From an uncultured Collinsella sp. (GTDB lineage Bacteria; Actinomycetota; Coriobacteriia; Coriobacteriales; Coriobacteriaceae): a DNA stretch of 8,518 nucleotides. The notes below the pieces were generated by a model. That model had not been told where the DNA came from, ran no database searches, and saw only the letters and a program-made list of their open reading frames with translations. The translations under genes were made by a program, and so were the position numbers. The stretch spans positions 1 to 8,518 of the forward strand of contig CAUAGV010000067.1 in assembly GCA_958428675.1 (NCBI GenBank), written 5' to 3'. Of the stretch, positions 1 to 7,635 are shown piece by piece. Numbering within the stretch: position 1 is the first letter of the stretch; every line of letters starts with the position of its first letter.

Positions 1-3000
1 CCGAGGGGACGCTGACCGTCGACGCGCTCGATGGGCCCGCCGCGCCCGCGCCCGCCGAGGATGCCGAGGTGCCCTCGGCCGTGCGCATGGCCAAGCTCGG
101 CTATCACTGGGATGACGTCGACGAGGTCGTGCGTCCCATGGCCCAGCAGGGCAAGGCCCCGCTCGCTTCGATGGGTATCGACGCGCCGCTGGCCTGCCTG
201 TCAAAGAAGACGCGTTCGTTCTTTGACTACTTCTATCAGCTGTTCGCCCAGGTCACGAATCCTCCGATCGATGCCCTGCGCGAGCACATGGTGACTTCGA
301 CCACGCTCTACCTGGGCAATCACGGCAACCTGCTCGAGGATTCCCGTACGGCCTGCCAGCTGGTGCGCTTGGAGCGCCCGCTGCTCAACGAGGGGGAGTT
401 TGACCGCATCTGCGCCATCGACCGTGTTGGCTTTAAGACCCGCCGTTTCCGCGCCGTCTACCGCCGCGATGCCGGCGAGGGCGCGCTGCAGGCTGCGCTC
501 AAACAGCTTGCCGAGGACGTTGAGGCTGCGGTCCGCGACGGCGTGAACATTGTGGTGCTGAGCGATCGCGCCGGAGCGGGCGAAGTGCCCGTGCCGTCGC
601 TGCTTGCCGTGGGCTGCGTGCACAACCACCTGATCCGCGCCGGCGTGCGCACCTTTGCCGATATCGTGGTGGAGTGCGGCGACGCCGTGTCTCCGCACGA
701 CTTTGCGGCGCTGGTGGGCTACTCCGCGAGCGGCATCTATCCGTATAACGCACATGCGTGCATTCGCGACTTGGCGGCGCGCGGCGATCTGGACGTTTCT
801 GCCGAGCAGGGCATCGCCAACTACAACAAGGCTGCGACCGCCGGCATCGTCTCCATCATGTCCAAGATGGGCATCTCTACGGTGCAGAGCTACCATTCGG
901 CGCAGATCTTCGAGGCCGTGGGCTTTACGCCGGAGTTCGTTAACGCATACTTCGCCGGCACGGTGAGCCGTGTGGGCGGTATGGGTGTCGAGGACGTTGA
1001 GCGCGAGCAAAACGAGCGCTACGACGCCGCGCTCGCCATCCTTAAGAGCCCGGCTCCCGATCAGCTGCCCACACTGGGTCTGACCAAGTGGCGCCCGCTC
1101 GGTGGCGAGGATCACCTGATCGACCCCCAGACCGTCTACCTGCTCCAGACCGCCTGCCGTGAGGACAGCTACGATACCTTTAAGGAGTACAGCGCCCGCC
1201 TGCACCGTACCGGCCGTGCCGTGCGCCTGCGCGACTTGCTCGACTTTAATGCCAGCGGCCGCACGCCGGTTTCGCTCGACGAGGTAGAGCCCGCGCTCAA
1301 CATCGTCCGTCGCTTTAACACCGGCGCCATGTCGTACGGCTCCATCAGCAAAGAGGCGCACGAGTGCATGGCCATCGCCATGAATCGCCTGCACGGACGC
1401 TCCAACTCGGGCGAGGGCGGCGAGGACCCGCGTCGCGAGACCCCGCTGGCCAACGGCGACTCCAAGAACTCCGCGATCAAGCAGGTGGCAAGTGCGCGCT
1501 TTGGCGTGACGAGCCGCTATCTGTGCAGCGCCTTTGAGATTCAGATTAAGATGGCCCAGGGCGCCAAGCCCGGCGAGGGCGGCCACCTGCCCGGCAAGAA
1601 GGTCTACCCTTGGATTGCCGAGGTCCGTCAGTCCACGCCCGGCATCGGCCTGATCTCGCCTCCGCCGCACCACGACATCTACTCTATCGAGGACCTGGCC
1701 GAGCTCATCTTCGACCTTAAGAACGCCAACCCCGGCGCGCGCGTGTCGGTCAAGCTGGTCAGTGAGGCGGGCGTCGGCACCATCGCCACCGGTGTGGCCA
1801 AGGGTGCTGCCGACAAGATCTTGATCAGCGGCCACAACGGCGGCTCGGGTGCCGCTGCGCGCGACTCTATCTGGCACGCCGGTCTGCCGCTGGAGCTCGG
1901 TCTTGCCGAGGCCCAGCAGACGCTGCTGCAAAACGGCCTGCGCTCGCGCGTGGTGCTCGAGGCCGACGGCAAGCTCATGGACGGTACCGATGTCGCCGTT
2001 GCCTGCCTGCTGGGCGCCGAGGAGTTTGGTTTTGCGACCATGCCGCTCATCTCGATGGGCTGCCTCATGCAGCGCGACTGCCAGCAGGATACCTGCCCCG
2101 CCGGCATCGCCACGCAAAACTGCCGCCTGCGTCGCGGCTTCCGCGGCAAGCCCGAGCACGTCGAGCACTTTATGCTCTTTGTTGCCGAGCAGCTGCGCGA
2201 GGTCATGGCGAGCCTGGGCTTCCGCACCGTCGACGAGATGGTGGGCCATCCCGAGTGCTTGCGCCAGATCGAGGTCCCGGGCAACCGCAAGGCTAACCTG
2301 CTGGATCTGTCGCCCGTGCTGGCAAGCGCGACCTGCGAGTTCGGTGCCCACATCCCGGGTGCCGACGGCCGTCACTTCCTGCCCCAGATGGCTGCGGACA
2401 GCGAGCTCGACAAGACGCTCGACTCCACGCTGTTTGTGCCTTACACGGCCGACGCTCGCGCGCACCTGCGCCCGATTCGCTTCCGCGCCGATATCGCCAA
2501 CGTCAACCGCTGCGTGGGCACCATCCTGGGTAACGCGGTGACCAAGGCACATCCCGAGGGCCTGCCCGCCGGCTCCATCACCATCGATTGCGATGGATCG
2601 GCCGGTCAGAGCTTTGGCGCCTTTCTGCCGCGCGGCATTACGCTCAACGTGTGCGGCGACGCCAACGACTACTTTGGCAAGGGCCTTTCGGGCGGCGAGG
2701 TGTCGGTGCGCCCCAACCCGCATGCGACCTATAAGTTCGACGAAAACATCATCGTGGGCAACGTTGCGTTCTTTGGCGCCACGAGCGGCCGTGGTTTCAT
2801 CAACGGCCTGGCCGGCCAGCGCTTTGGCGTACGCAACTCCGGTGCCACCGTGGTGGTCGAGGGTTGCGGCAACCACGGTTGCGAGTACATGACGGGTGGC
2901 CTGGCGCTCATCCTGGGCGAGGTCGGGCAGAACTTCGCTGCCGGCATGACGGGTGGCGTGGCCTATGTCTTTGACCAGTATGGCACGCTCGATGCCCGCG

Positions 3001-3365
3001 TGAACCACGAGAGCGTTGAGCTCAAGGCCCCGACTGCCGGCGAGCTGGCGCAGATTCGCGAGCTCATCCAGGAGCACGTGGACGCGACGCAGAGCCCGCG
3101 CGGCATCAAGCTGCTCTACAGCTTTGAGACGATGAGCAGGCACTTTGTGAAGGTCATTCCGACCGAGTATGAGCGCGTGCTGGCGATTGTCGCCGCCGCC
3201 GAGGCCGTCGGCAAGACGCATGCGCAGGCCGAGGAGCTGGCGTTTGACATTGTGACCGGTCGCGCGAGCGCCGCGGATGTCGATCGCTTTGATGTGGCGG
3301 GCGGTGCTGCTGACGCGGCGTCTGTGGCTGCCAGCTCTGTTGCTTCGACCAAGAAGGAGGCGTAA
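1..3365 (+). CDS. gltB: Glutamate synthase large subunit (GOGAT alpha), 5'-truncated by window edge
   Basis: The large subunit of glutamate synthase makes glutamate from glutamine and 2-oxoglutarate, working with GltD in the cytoplasm. The reading frame is open from base 3 to the TAA at 3363-3365 (about 1120 residues); a GTG at 69 is internal, not a start. About 380-400 N-terminal residues, including the class II glutaminase domain and its catalytic Cys, lie off the left edge, judging by the family length near 1500. Visible in order: the central domain (VTNPPIDALREH near 253-290), the FMN/2-oxoglutarate domain (about 1160-2270, with SGEGGEDPRRE at about 1408 and ISGHNGGSG near 1830), the 3Fe-4S cysteines C-x5-C-x4-C at 2061, 2079 and 2094 in the GCLMQRDCQQDTCPAG motif, and the C-terminal GXGXG beta-helix domain (about 2470-3060). 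The junction before the central domain carries a short Pro/Ala-rich stretch (bases 33-65), and the protein ends in an Ala/Ser-rich tail. It is followed directly by gltD, so the two form an operon. No frameshift is seen. Confidence 0.97.
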   Translation, partial: EGTLTVDALDGPAAPAPAEDAEVPSAVRMAKLGYHWDDVDEVVRPMAQQGKAPLASMGIDAPLACLSKKTRSFFDYFYQLFAQVTNPPIDALREHMVTSTTLYLGNHGNLLEDSRTACQLVRLERPLLNEGEFDRICAIDRVGFKTRRFRAVYRRDAGEGALQAALKQLAEDVEAAVRDGVNIVVLSDRAGAGEVPVPSLLAVGCVHNHLIRAGVRTFADIVVECGDAVSPHDFAALVGYSASGIYPYNAHACIRDLAARGDLDVSAEQGIANYNKAATAGIVSIMSKMGISTVQSYHSAQIFEAVGFTPEFVNAYFAGTVSRVGGMGVEDVEREQNERYDAALAILKSPAPDQLPTLGLTKWRPLGGEDHLIDPQTVYLLQTACREDSYDTFKEYSARLHRTGRAVRLRDLLDFNASGRTPVSLDEVEPALNIVRRFNTGAMSYGSISKEAHECMAIAMNRLHGRSNSGEGGEDPRRETPLANGDSKNSAIKQVASARFGVTSRYLCSAFEIQIKMAQGAKPGEGGHLPGKKVYPWIAEVRQSTPGIGLISPPPHHDIYSIEDLAELIFDLKNANPGARVSVKLVSEAGVGTIATGVAKGAADKILISGHNGGSGAAARDSIWHAGLPLELGLAEAQQTLLQNGLRSRVVLEADGKLMDGTDVAVACLLGAEEFGFATMPLISMGCLMQRDCQQDTCPAGIATQNCRLRRGFRGKPEHVEHFMLFVAEQLREVMASLGFRTVDEMVGHPECLRQIEVPGNRKANLLDLSPVLASATCEFGAHIPGADGRHFLPQMAADSELDKTLDSTLFVPYTADARAHLRPIRFRADIANVNRCVGTILGNAVTKAHPEGLPAGSITIDCDGSAGQSFGAFLPRGITLNVCGDANDYFGKGLSGGEVSVRPNPHATYKFDENIIVGNVAFFGATSGRGFINGLAGQRFGVRNSGATVVVEGCGNHGCEYMTGGLALILGEVGQNFAAGMTGGVAYVFDQYGTLDARVNHESVELKAPTAGELAQIRELIQEHVDATQSPRGIKLLYSFETMSRHFVKVIPTEYERVLAIVAAAEAVGKTHAQAEELAFDIVTGRASAADVDRFDVAGGAADAASVAASSVASTKKEA
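3354..3360 (+). promoter_or_regulatory. Ribosome binding site of gltD
   Basis: AAGGAGG lies inside the last codons of gltB, 10 bases before the gltD ATG at 3371. The position supports 3371 as the start and suggests translational coupling: ribosomes finishing gltB at 3365 are 5 bases from the gltD start. Confidence 0.75.
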
Positions 3366-3370
3366 GTGCC

Positions 3371-4852
<1,482 letters not shown>

Positions 4853-4892
4853 AGTAGTCACGGAGATATTCAACAATCGAATCGGCAAGGGC

Positions 4893-4974
4893 TGTCCCTA
4901 ACTGCCGGCACAAAAGGAACGTCCCTAAGTGCCGACAGTTAGGGACGTTCCTTTTCTGTCGGCATGCGGGGACA
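4893..4974. repeat. 82-bp imperfect palindrome, REP/BIME-like element
   Basis: Two 36-base arms (4893-4928 and 4939-4974) flank a 10-base loop. The inner 17 pairs are perfect (AAAAGGAACGTCCCTAA with its complement). The next nine bases are mostly complementary (TGCCGGCAC against CTGTCGGCA), then four mismatches, then TGTCCC with GGGACA. A 17-base direct repeat with two differences also sits inside it (4894-4910 and 4921-4937, GTCCCTAAsTGCCGrCA). Such nested, symmetric units are typical of dispersed REP-type elements spread by RAYT (IS200-like) transposases. That assignment is inference; no transposase is in the window. Confidence 0.6.
4912..4955 (+). terminator. Likely rho-independent terminator after gltD (possibly bidirectional)
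   Basis: A perfect 17-bp stem (4912-4928 with 4939-4955) with a 10-base loop GTGCCGACAG begins 60 bases after the gltD stop. The stem begins with AAAA and ends with TTTT, so read either way it gives a G+C-containing hairpin followed by a short U tract. The U tract is only four residues before CTG, so termination may be partial. An alternative fold of the same region (4894-4911 with 4929-4946) would disrupt this hairpin. Confidence 0.5.
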
Positions 4975-5276
4975 CTCCTTGCGGATTTGCGAGCAGTTTG
5001 CTCGTTTGTCGACGTGCGGGTGTTCATTTGTCGACTTCTTGGGCTGTGGTCACCTGTTGTTTCTGTGGTGGCTGCGGGCATCTGGCTCAAAAGGGCGGGT
5101 TGGCCGTTGATGTTTACCTGCGGTTTTGTTGCGGCGCGCATTTTCGGTCAAGCTATTCGTCAAGTGTTTGGTCAGCATCTGGTTTGCAGCCGGAGGCCTA
5201 TTTTGCCCGCGCTGGTCGTGGCTGCCCACCCTCCTCGTAAGCTCAAATTGAGGTCCATCAGTTTGAGGAGGATGCC
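4975..5276. other. Intergenic stretch without a convincing gene
   Basis: Between the palindrome and the next gene there are about 300 bases with no recognisable protein or RNA gene. A small perfect hairpin lies at 4990-5004 (CGAGCA, loop GTT, TGCTCG) followed by TTT, and the 9-mer TTTGTCGAC occurs twice, at 5005-5013 and 5027-5035. Two overlapping open frames (4929-5240 with GTG start, 4987-5280 with TTG start) lack ribosome binding sites and recognisable motifs. The second has a hydrophobic stretch and would overlap the next gene by 4 bases (ATGA), but its composition looks accidental. The region could be a decayed gene or a long leader. Confidence 0.4.
5233..5271 (+). promoter_or_regulatory. 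Ribosome binding site of the 235-codon gene, inside a possible hairpin
   Basis: GAGGAGG (5265-5271) lies 5 bases before the ATG at 5277 and is a strong Shine-Dalgarno sequence that fixes the start. The bases just upstream can pair with it: CTCAAA (5242-5247) with TTTGAG (5262-5267), and, across a 5-base bulge, CCTC (5233-5236) with GAGG (5268-5271). This could hide the ribosome binding site. The pairing is read by eye and its stability was not computed. Confidence 0.45.
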
Positions 5277-5984
5277 ATGACTGACCACGCTTTTGACCGA
5301 GCAGAGCTGGCTGAAGCCGTCGGCAACGATATTGCCGACATGGCTCACTTTTGGATGCTGCGGAAGTTTCAATTCCTGGAGCCGGCGCGCGAACAGTTCG
5401 AGATCATTGTCGACCCGTGGCTCAGCTATTGCACCGAGCCTTCACAAAACGAAATCATGGCCTACAACATGGCGTTTACCGATTGGCTGCTGTTTGAGCG
5501 CCCCTATCGCCATGGCAAAACGCTGCTCGAGCTATATGTTGACGAGCCGCCGGCATCGCTTTCGCCTGCCTCGCTCAAGCGGCTCGAGCAGGTACGCGAC
5601 ACGCAGTATTTCTCGCGCTTTGGCATTTTGGACAAGAATCCTGCGTCCGGCATGGTCGTGCTGAAGGACACGCGCACCGATCATCGCTTTGATGTCTACG
5701 ATCCGCATATCGTGCAGAAGGAGCACTGGAGTGACGGCGCGATTGCGGTGCGCCTCGCCTGCGTCGACGATGTCTGGCTTACGGCGGGACAGCTCTACCT
5801 GTATGACATCGCGCGGCTGAGCGATACGGCGGTCGATGGGCCGGGTGCGGTGCATCCGGAGGACCTGCAGGACGGCTTTGACACCTCGTGCATCAGCTTC
5901 TTCTTGCGTCTGGTCCGCGACATCATGGGCGCCCAGGGGCGGTACGTAAAGTCGCTCAATATCTACGAGCAGGAGTGGGAGTAG
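5277..5984 (+). CDS. Uncharacterised 235-residue protein, resembling the body of SEC-C-associated proteins
   Basis: Function unknown. It starts at an ATG with GAGGAGG 5 bases upstream and ends in TAG at 5982-5984. The predicted product is soluble, has no signal peptide or membrane segment, and is acidic and rich in aromatic residues. The central part (residues 67-135: FTDWLLFERPYRHGKTLLELY, then LSPASLKRLEQ, then FSRFGILDKNPASGMVVLKDT) has the pattern of a family of uncharacterised bacterial proteins that often end in a zinc-binding SEC-C motif: a DW(F/L)LF block, a G(K/R)TLxExY block, an LSP helix, and a strand leading to LxD. The C-terminal Cys/His SEC-C motif itself is absent; the only cysteines are at residues 52, 162 and 205. 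The family link comes from remembered pattern, not a search. It stands alone: gltD ends 424 bases upstream and repeats follow 40 bases downstream. Third-position G/C preference is less extreme than in gltBD. Confidence 0.85.
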   Translation: MTDHAFDRAELAEAVGNDIADMAHFWMLRKFQFLEPAREQFEIIVDPWLSYCTEPSQNEIMAYNMAFTDWLLFERPYRHGKTLLELYVDEPPASLSPASLKRLEQVRDTQYFSRFGILDKNPASGMVVLKDTRTDHRFDVYDPHIVQKEHWSDGAIAVRLACVDDVWLTAGQLYLYDIARLSDTAVDGPGAVHPEDLQDGFDTSCISFFLRLVRDIMGAQGRYVKSLNIYEQEWE

Positions 5985-6024
5985 GGGATGGGTAGTTGTC
6001 GCCTGCCTTGCCTTTTGCCTTTTT

Positions 6025-6081
6025 GTCTCGATCTGTAACGTTTGGGGGCAAAAAACCGGTCTACCTGTTACAGAACGAGAC
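6025..6081. repeat. 57-bp inverted-arm repeat, copy 1 (upstream group)
   Basis: Left arm GTCTCGATCTGTAAC and right arm GTTACAGAACGAGAC, one mismatch between arms, around a 27-base centre beginning GTTTGGGGGC. It lies 40 bases after the stop of the 235-codon gene, preceded by a T-rich run (6014-6024). Confidence 0.9.
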
Positions 6082-6104
6082 GAATGCTTGGGCGCCGCTG
6101 GTTT

Positions 6105-6161
6105 GTCTAAATCTGTAACGTTTAGGGGCCTGGAGAACGTCTAACTGTTACAGATCGAGAC
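6105..6161. repeat. 57-bp inverted-arm repeat, copy 2 (upstream group)
   Basis: Left arm GTCTAAATCTGTAAC, with two changes from the consensus, and consensus right arm GTTACAGATCGAGAC. The 27-base centre begins GTTTAGGGGCC. It starts exactly 80 bases after copy 1; the 23-base spacer between them shows no similarity to other spacers. Confidence 0.9.
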
Positions 6162-6185
6162 GTTTGGCACCTGGCTGGGGGGAAT

Positions 6186-6242
6186 GTCTCAATCTGTAAC
6201 ATCTACAGTCCAAAAATCGGTCTTCCTGTTACAGATCAAGAC
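6186..6242. repeat. 57-bp inverted-arm repeat, copy 3, adjoining the start of the nuclease-like gene
   Basis: Left arm GTCTCAATCTGTAAC, right arm GTTACAGATCAAGAC. It is 81 bases after copy 2 and ends 10 bases before the Shine-Dalgarno of the 6263 gene, so it sits in the position of a leader hairpin or operator. Each arm shows the same G-to-A change (TCGA to TCAA), leaving two adjacent mismatches between arms. Confidence 0.9.
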
Positions 6243-6252
6243 ATTTATCAGC

Positions 6253-6257
6253 GGAGG
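6253..6257 (+). promoter_or_regulatory. Ribosome binding site deciding the GTG start at 6263
   Basis: GGAGG ends 5 bases before GTG 6263. The next in-frame candidate, ATG 6269, would be 11 bases away, so GTG 6263 is preferred. No convincing -10/-35 pair was found upstream among the repeats. Confidence 0.6.
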
Positions 6258-6262
6258 CAACG

Positions 6263-7339
6263 GTGACGATGGTCCATTTGTCCGATGTGGTGGTGATGGA
6301 AGTGTCTAATACCGTTTTCAAACACAAGCATGCAACACGTAACACCTTGGCGCGGAATAGGATGCTTGCCAGACTCACGGAGGCGACCGAGCAAGGTGCG
6401 CTGCTCGCAACGCATGACAATGCCGAGCTCATGTGGCTGCGGCGTCATGTTGGAACCGACGATATCGCGGAACCCGAGCCGTATTTGTTCTGCTTTCAAC
6501 ATGATTGGAGTGTACTGACGCCGGCGGAGCGAACGCTGCGTACCATCAAAGGGCTTGCAGAGTTTCATCCCGATTGGGCGTTTTGGGGCTATGACGCGGC
6601 ACTTTTGTGGGGTCTGGAGGTGCCGAATGATCTGCTTGGGCCACGATATCTTGTTAAGACAGGTTGCTCGGTGCCGCTGAGTGCAGGATGTCGGCTGTTG
6701 CGTCCGCAGGCGGCGGGCGCACTTGAACAAGTCGACGGCGTGCAGGTGACGTCGTTTTGGCGCACGGTGGAGGATTGCCTACTGCGTGCGCCGTTCTCCT
6801 ACGGGTTGGCGATTGCCGATTCTGCGCTGCGGGCGAAAGGCGTATCACGTGGGGATTTGTGCGAGCGCCTCCGCGCCGATTGCGAGGGCAGGCGAGGGTA
6901 TCGCAGGGCACAGGTGATTGCGTCGTATGCGGACGGGCTGTCCGAAAACGGCGGCGAGTCTCGCTTTCGGGCGTTCTTTATTGCATACGGTTTTCCGGTG
7001 CCAGAGTTGCAGGTGGAGTTTCGCGACCCGCTTGATCCGAGCCAAGTGTTTCGCGTCGACTATTTTTGGCGGCTCGAGGACGGGACATGTGTCATCGGCG
7101 AGCTCGACGGAAAGGGGAAGTACACCTTGCAGAACGGCGAGGGTCGGGAGTCGGTCGAACCATTCGTGGCAGAGCGTCAGTGGGAGTCTCATCTGACAAT
7201 GCTCGGGCATAAGGTGCTTCGGTTTACGTTTAACGAACTCAAAGGCCCGGGGAAGCTAGTCGAGAAAATGAGGCTGGCGGGTATTCCTCGGCAGGTTGAA
7301 TTGGCTGAGGAGTGGAGATGCCAGTGGTATGGGCGCTGA
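6263..7339 (+). CDS. AbiEi-like protein with C-terminal DUF559/Vsr-like nuclease-fold domain
   Basis: A 358-residue protein of unknown role, starting at GTG with GGAGG upstream; an internal ATG at 6296 is a weaker alternative. Residues about 27-80 look like the wing-helix region of AbiEi-type antitoxins (RNRMLARLTEATEQGALLAT). Residues 85-170 follow the rest of that pattern (TPAERTLRTIKGLAEFHPDW, then GYDAALLWGLEVP, then VTSFWRTVEDCLL). Residues 225-325 resemble the DUF559/very-short-patch-repair nuclease fold: ES-x-FR at 232-236, RVDYFW with Asp266, GELDGKGKY with Glu280, Asp282 and Lys284, and a closing LTMLGHKVLRFTFNEL. Acidic residues plus Lys in that order fit a PD-(D/E)XK-type active site, but activity is inferred only. 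Many actinobacteria carry such proteins, often annotated as type IV toxin-antitoxin AbiEi family. No AbiEii-type nucleotidyltransferase toxin lies next to it. The gene is bracketed by 57-bp repeats, three upstream and two downstream, the nearest starting 8 bases after its stop. Codon use is less G/C-biased than in gltBD, fitting an accessory gene. Confidence 0.85.
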   Translation: MTMVHLSDVVVMEVSNTVFKHKHATRNTLARNRMLARLTEATEQGALLATHDNAELMWLRRHVGTDDIAEPEPYLFCFQHDWSVLTPAERTLRTIKGLAEFHPDWAFWGYDAALLWGLEVPNDLLGPRYLVKTGCSVPLSAGCRLLRPQAAGALEQVDGVQVTSFWRTVEDCLLRAPFSYGLAIADSALRAKGVSRGDLCERLRADCEGRRGYRRAQVIASYADGLSENGGESRFRAFFIAYGFPVPELQVEFRDPLDPSQVFRVDYFWRLEDGTCVIGELDGKGKYTLQNGEGRESVEPFVAERQWESHLTMLGHKVLRFTFNELKGPGKLVEKMRLAGIPRQVELAEEWRCQWYGR

Positions 7340-7347
7340 GAGGTTTT

Positions 7348-7404
7348 TTCTCGATCTGTAACGTTTAGAGGCTGTTTGAGCTCGTAATTGTTACAGATCG
7401 AGAC
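7348..7404. repeat. 57-bp inverted-arm repeat, copy 4 (downstream group)
   Basis: Arms TTCTCGATCTGTAAC and GTTACAGATCGAGAC, matching the consensus except the first base, around a 27-base centre GTTTAGAGGC... It begins 8 bases after the stop of the nuclease-like gene and overlaps the end of a T6 run (7344-7349). As RNA it could form the 3' end hairpin of that transcript, but the T run precedes the hairpin, so it is not a classical terminator. Confidence 0.9.
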
Positions 7405-7428
7405 AAGCCGGTGAAACGTCGACCGAAT

Positions 7429-7485
7429 GTCTCGATCTGTAACATCAAGGGGCCTAATAACCCTGTACCTGTTACAGATCGAGAC
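7429..7485. repeat. 57-bp inverted-arm repeat, copy 5 (downstream group), perfect arms
   Basis: Arms GTCTCGATCTGTAAC and GTTACAGATCGAGAC are perfect 15-base inverted repeats. The centre begins ATCAAGGGGCC and contains a possible inner pairing (AGGG with CCCT). It starts 81 bases after copy 4, the same period as in the upstream group. Confidence 0.9.
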
Positions 7486-7590
7486 ATTTCCCTGGTGTCG
7501 CTGGGGTGGGACTGCAACGTGTTCCGTCTCCCCACATCCCCTCTTCCTTCCGTTAACCGATGCGTCTGCAGCAATCCAGCGGGACTAGGT

Positions 7591-7596
7591 GATAAT
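7591..7596 (+). promoter_or_regulatory. Possible -10 box for the amidohydrolase gene
   Basis: GATAAT, one base from the TATAAT consensus, lies 39 bases before the ATG at 7636, giving a plausible leader of about 30 bases. No good -35 hexamer is visible at 16-18 bases upstream, so this is a weak call. The stretch 7486-7590 otherwise shows no gene or repeat. Confidence 0.3.
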
Positions 7597-7635
7597 GGAC
7601 AAATGTTCAAGTTAATCGTGAGGGAGGAGCTCGAT

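Noticed and set aside
69..71. GTG at 69 as the start of the glutamate synthase gene
   Set aside because: The frame is open to the left edge, the product from 69 begins at the central domain without the glutaminase domain, and no ribosome binding site precedes it. It is an internal codon.
6164..6192. Promoter for the 6263 gene using TTGGCA at 6164-6169 as a -35 box
   Set aside because: At 17-18 bases spacing the -10 position reads TCTCAA or CTCAAT, too far from consensus.
7344..7404. Rho-independent terminator formed by the T6 run and copy 4
   Set aside because: The T run comes before the hairpin on the + strand, and no stable stem precedes it.
6025..7485. CRISPR array
   Set aside because: The repeats are palindromic-armed 57-bp units with variable centres, irregularly split by a gene; there are only five, spacers are not uniform, and no cas gene is present.
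6025..7485. Composite transposon or MITE pair around the nuclease-like gene
   Set aside because: No transposase and no target-site duplication could be seen flanking single copies or the block; the bases next to each copy differ.
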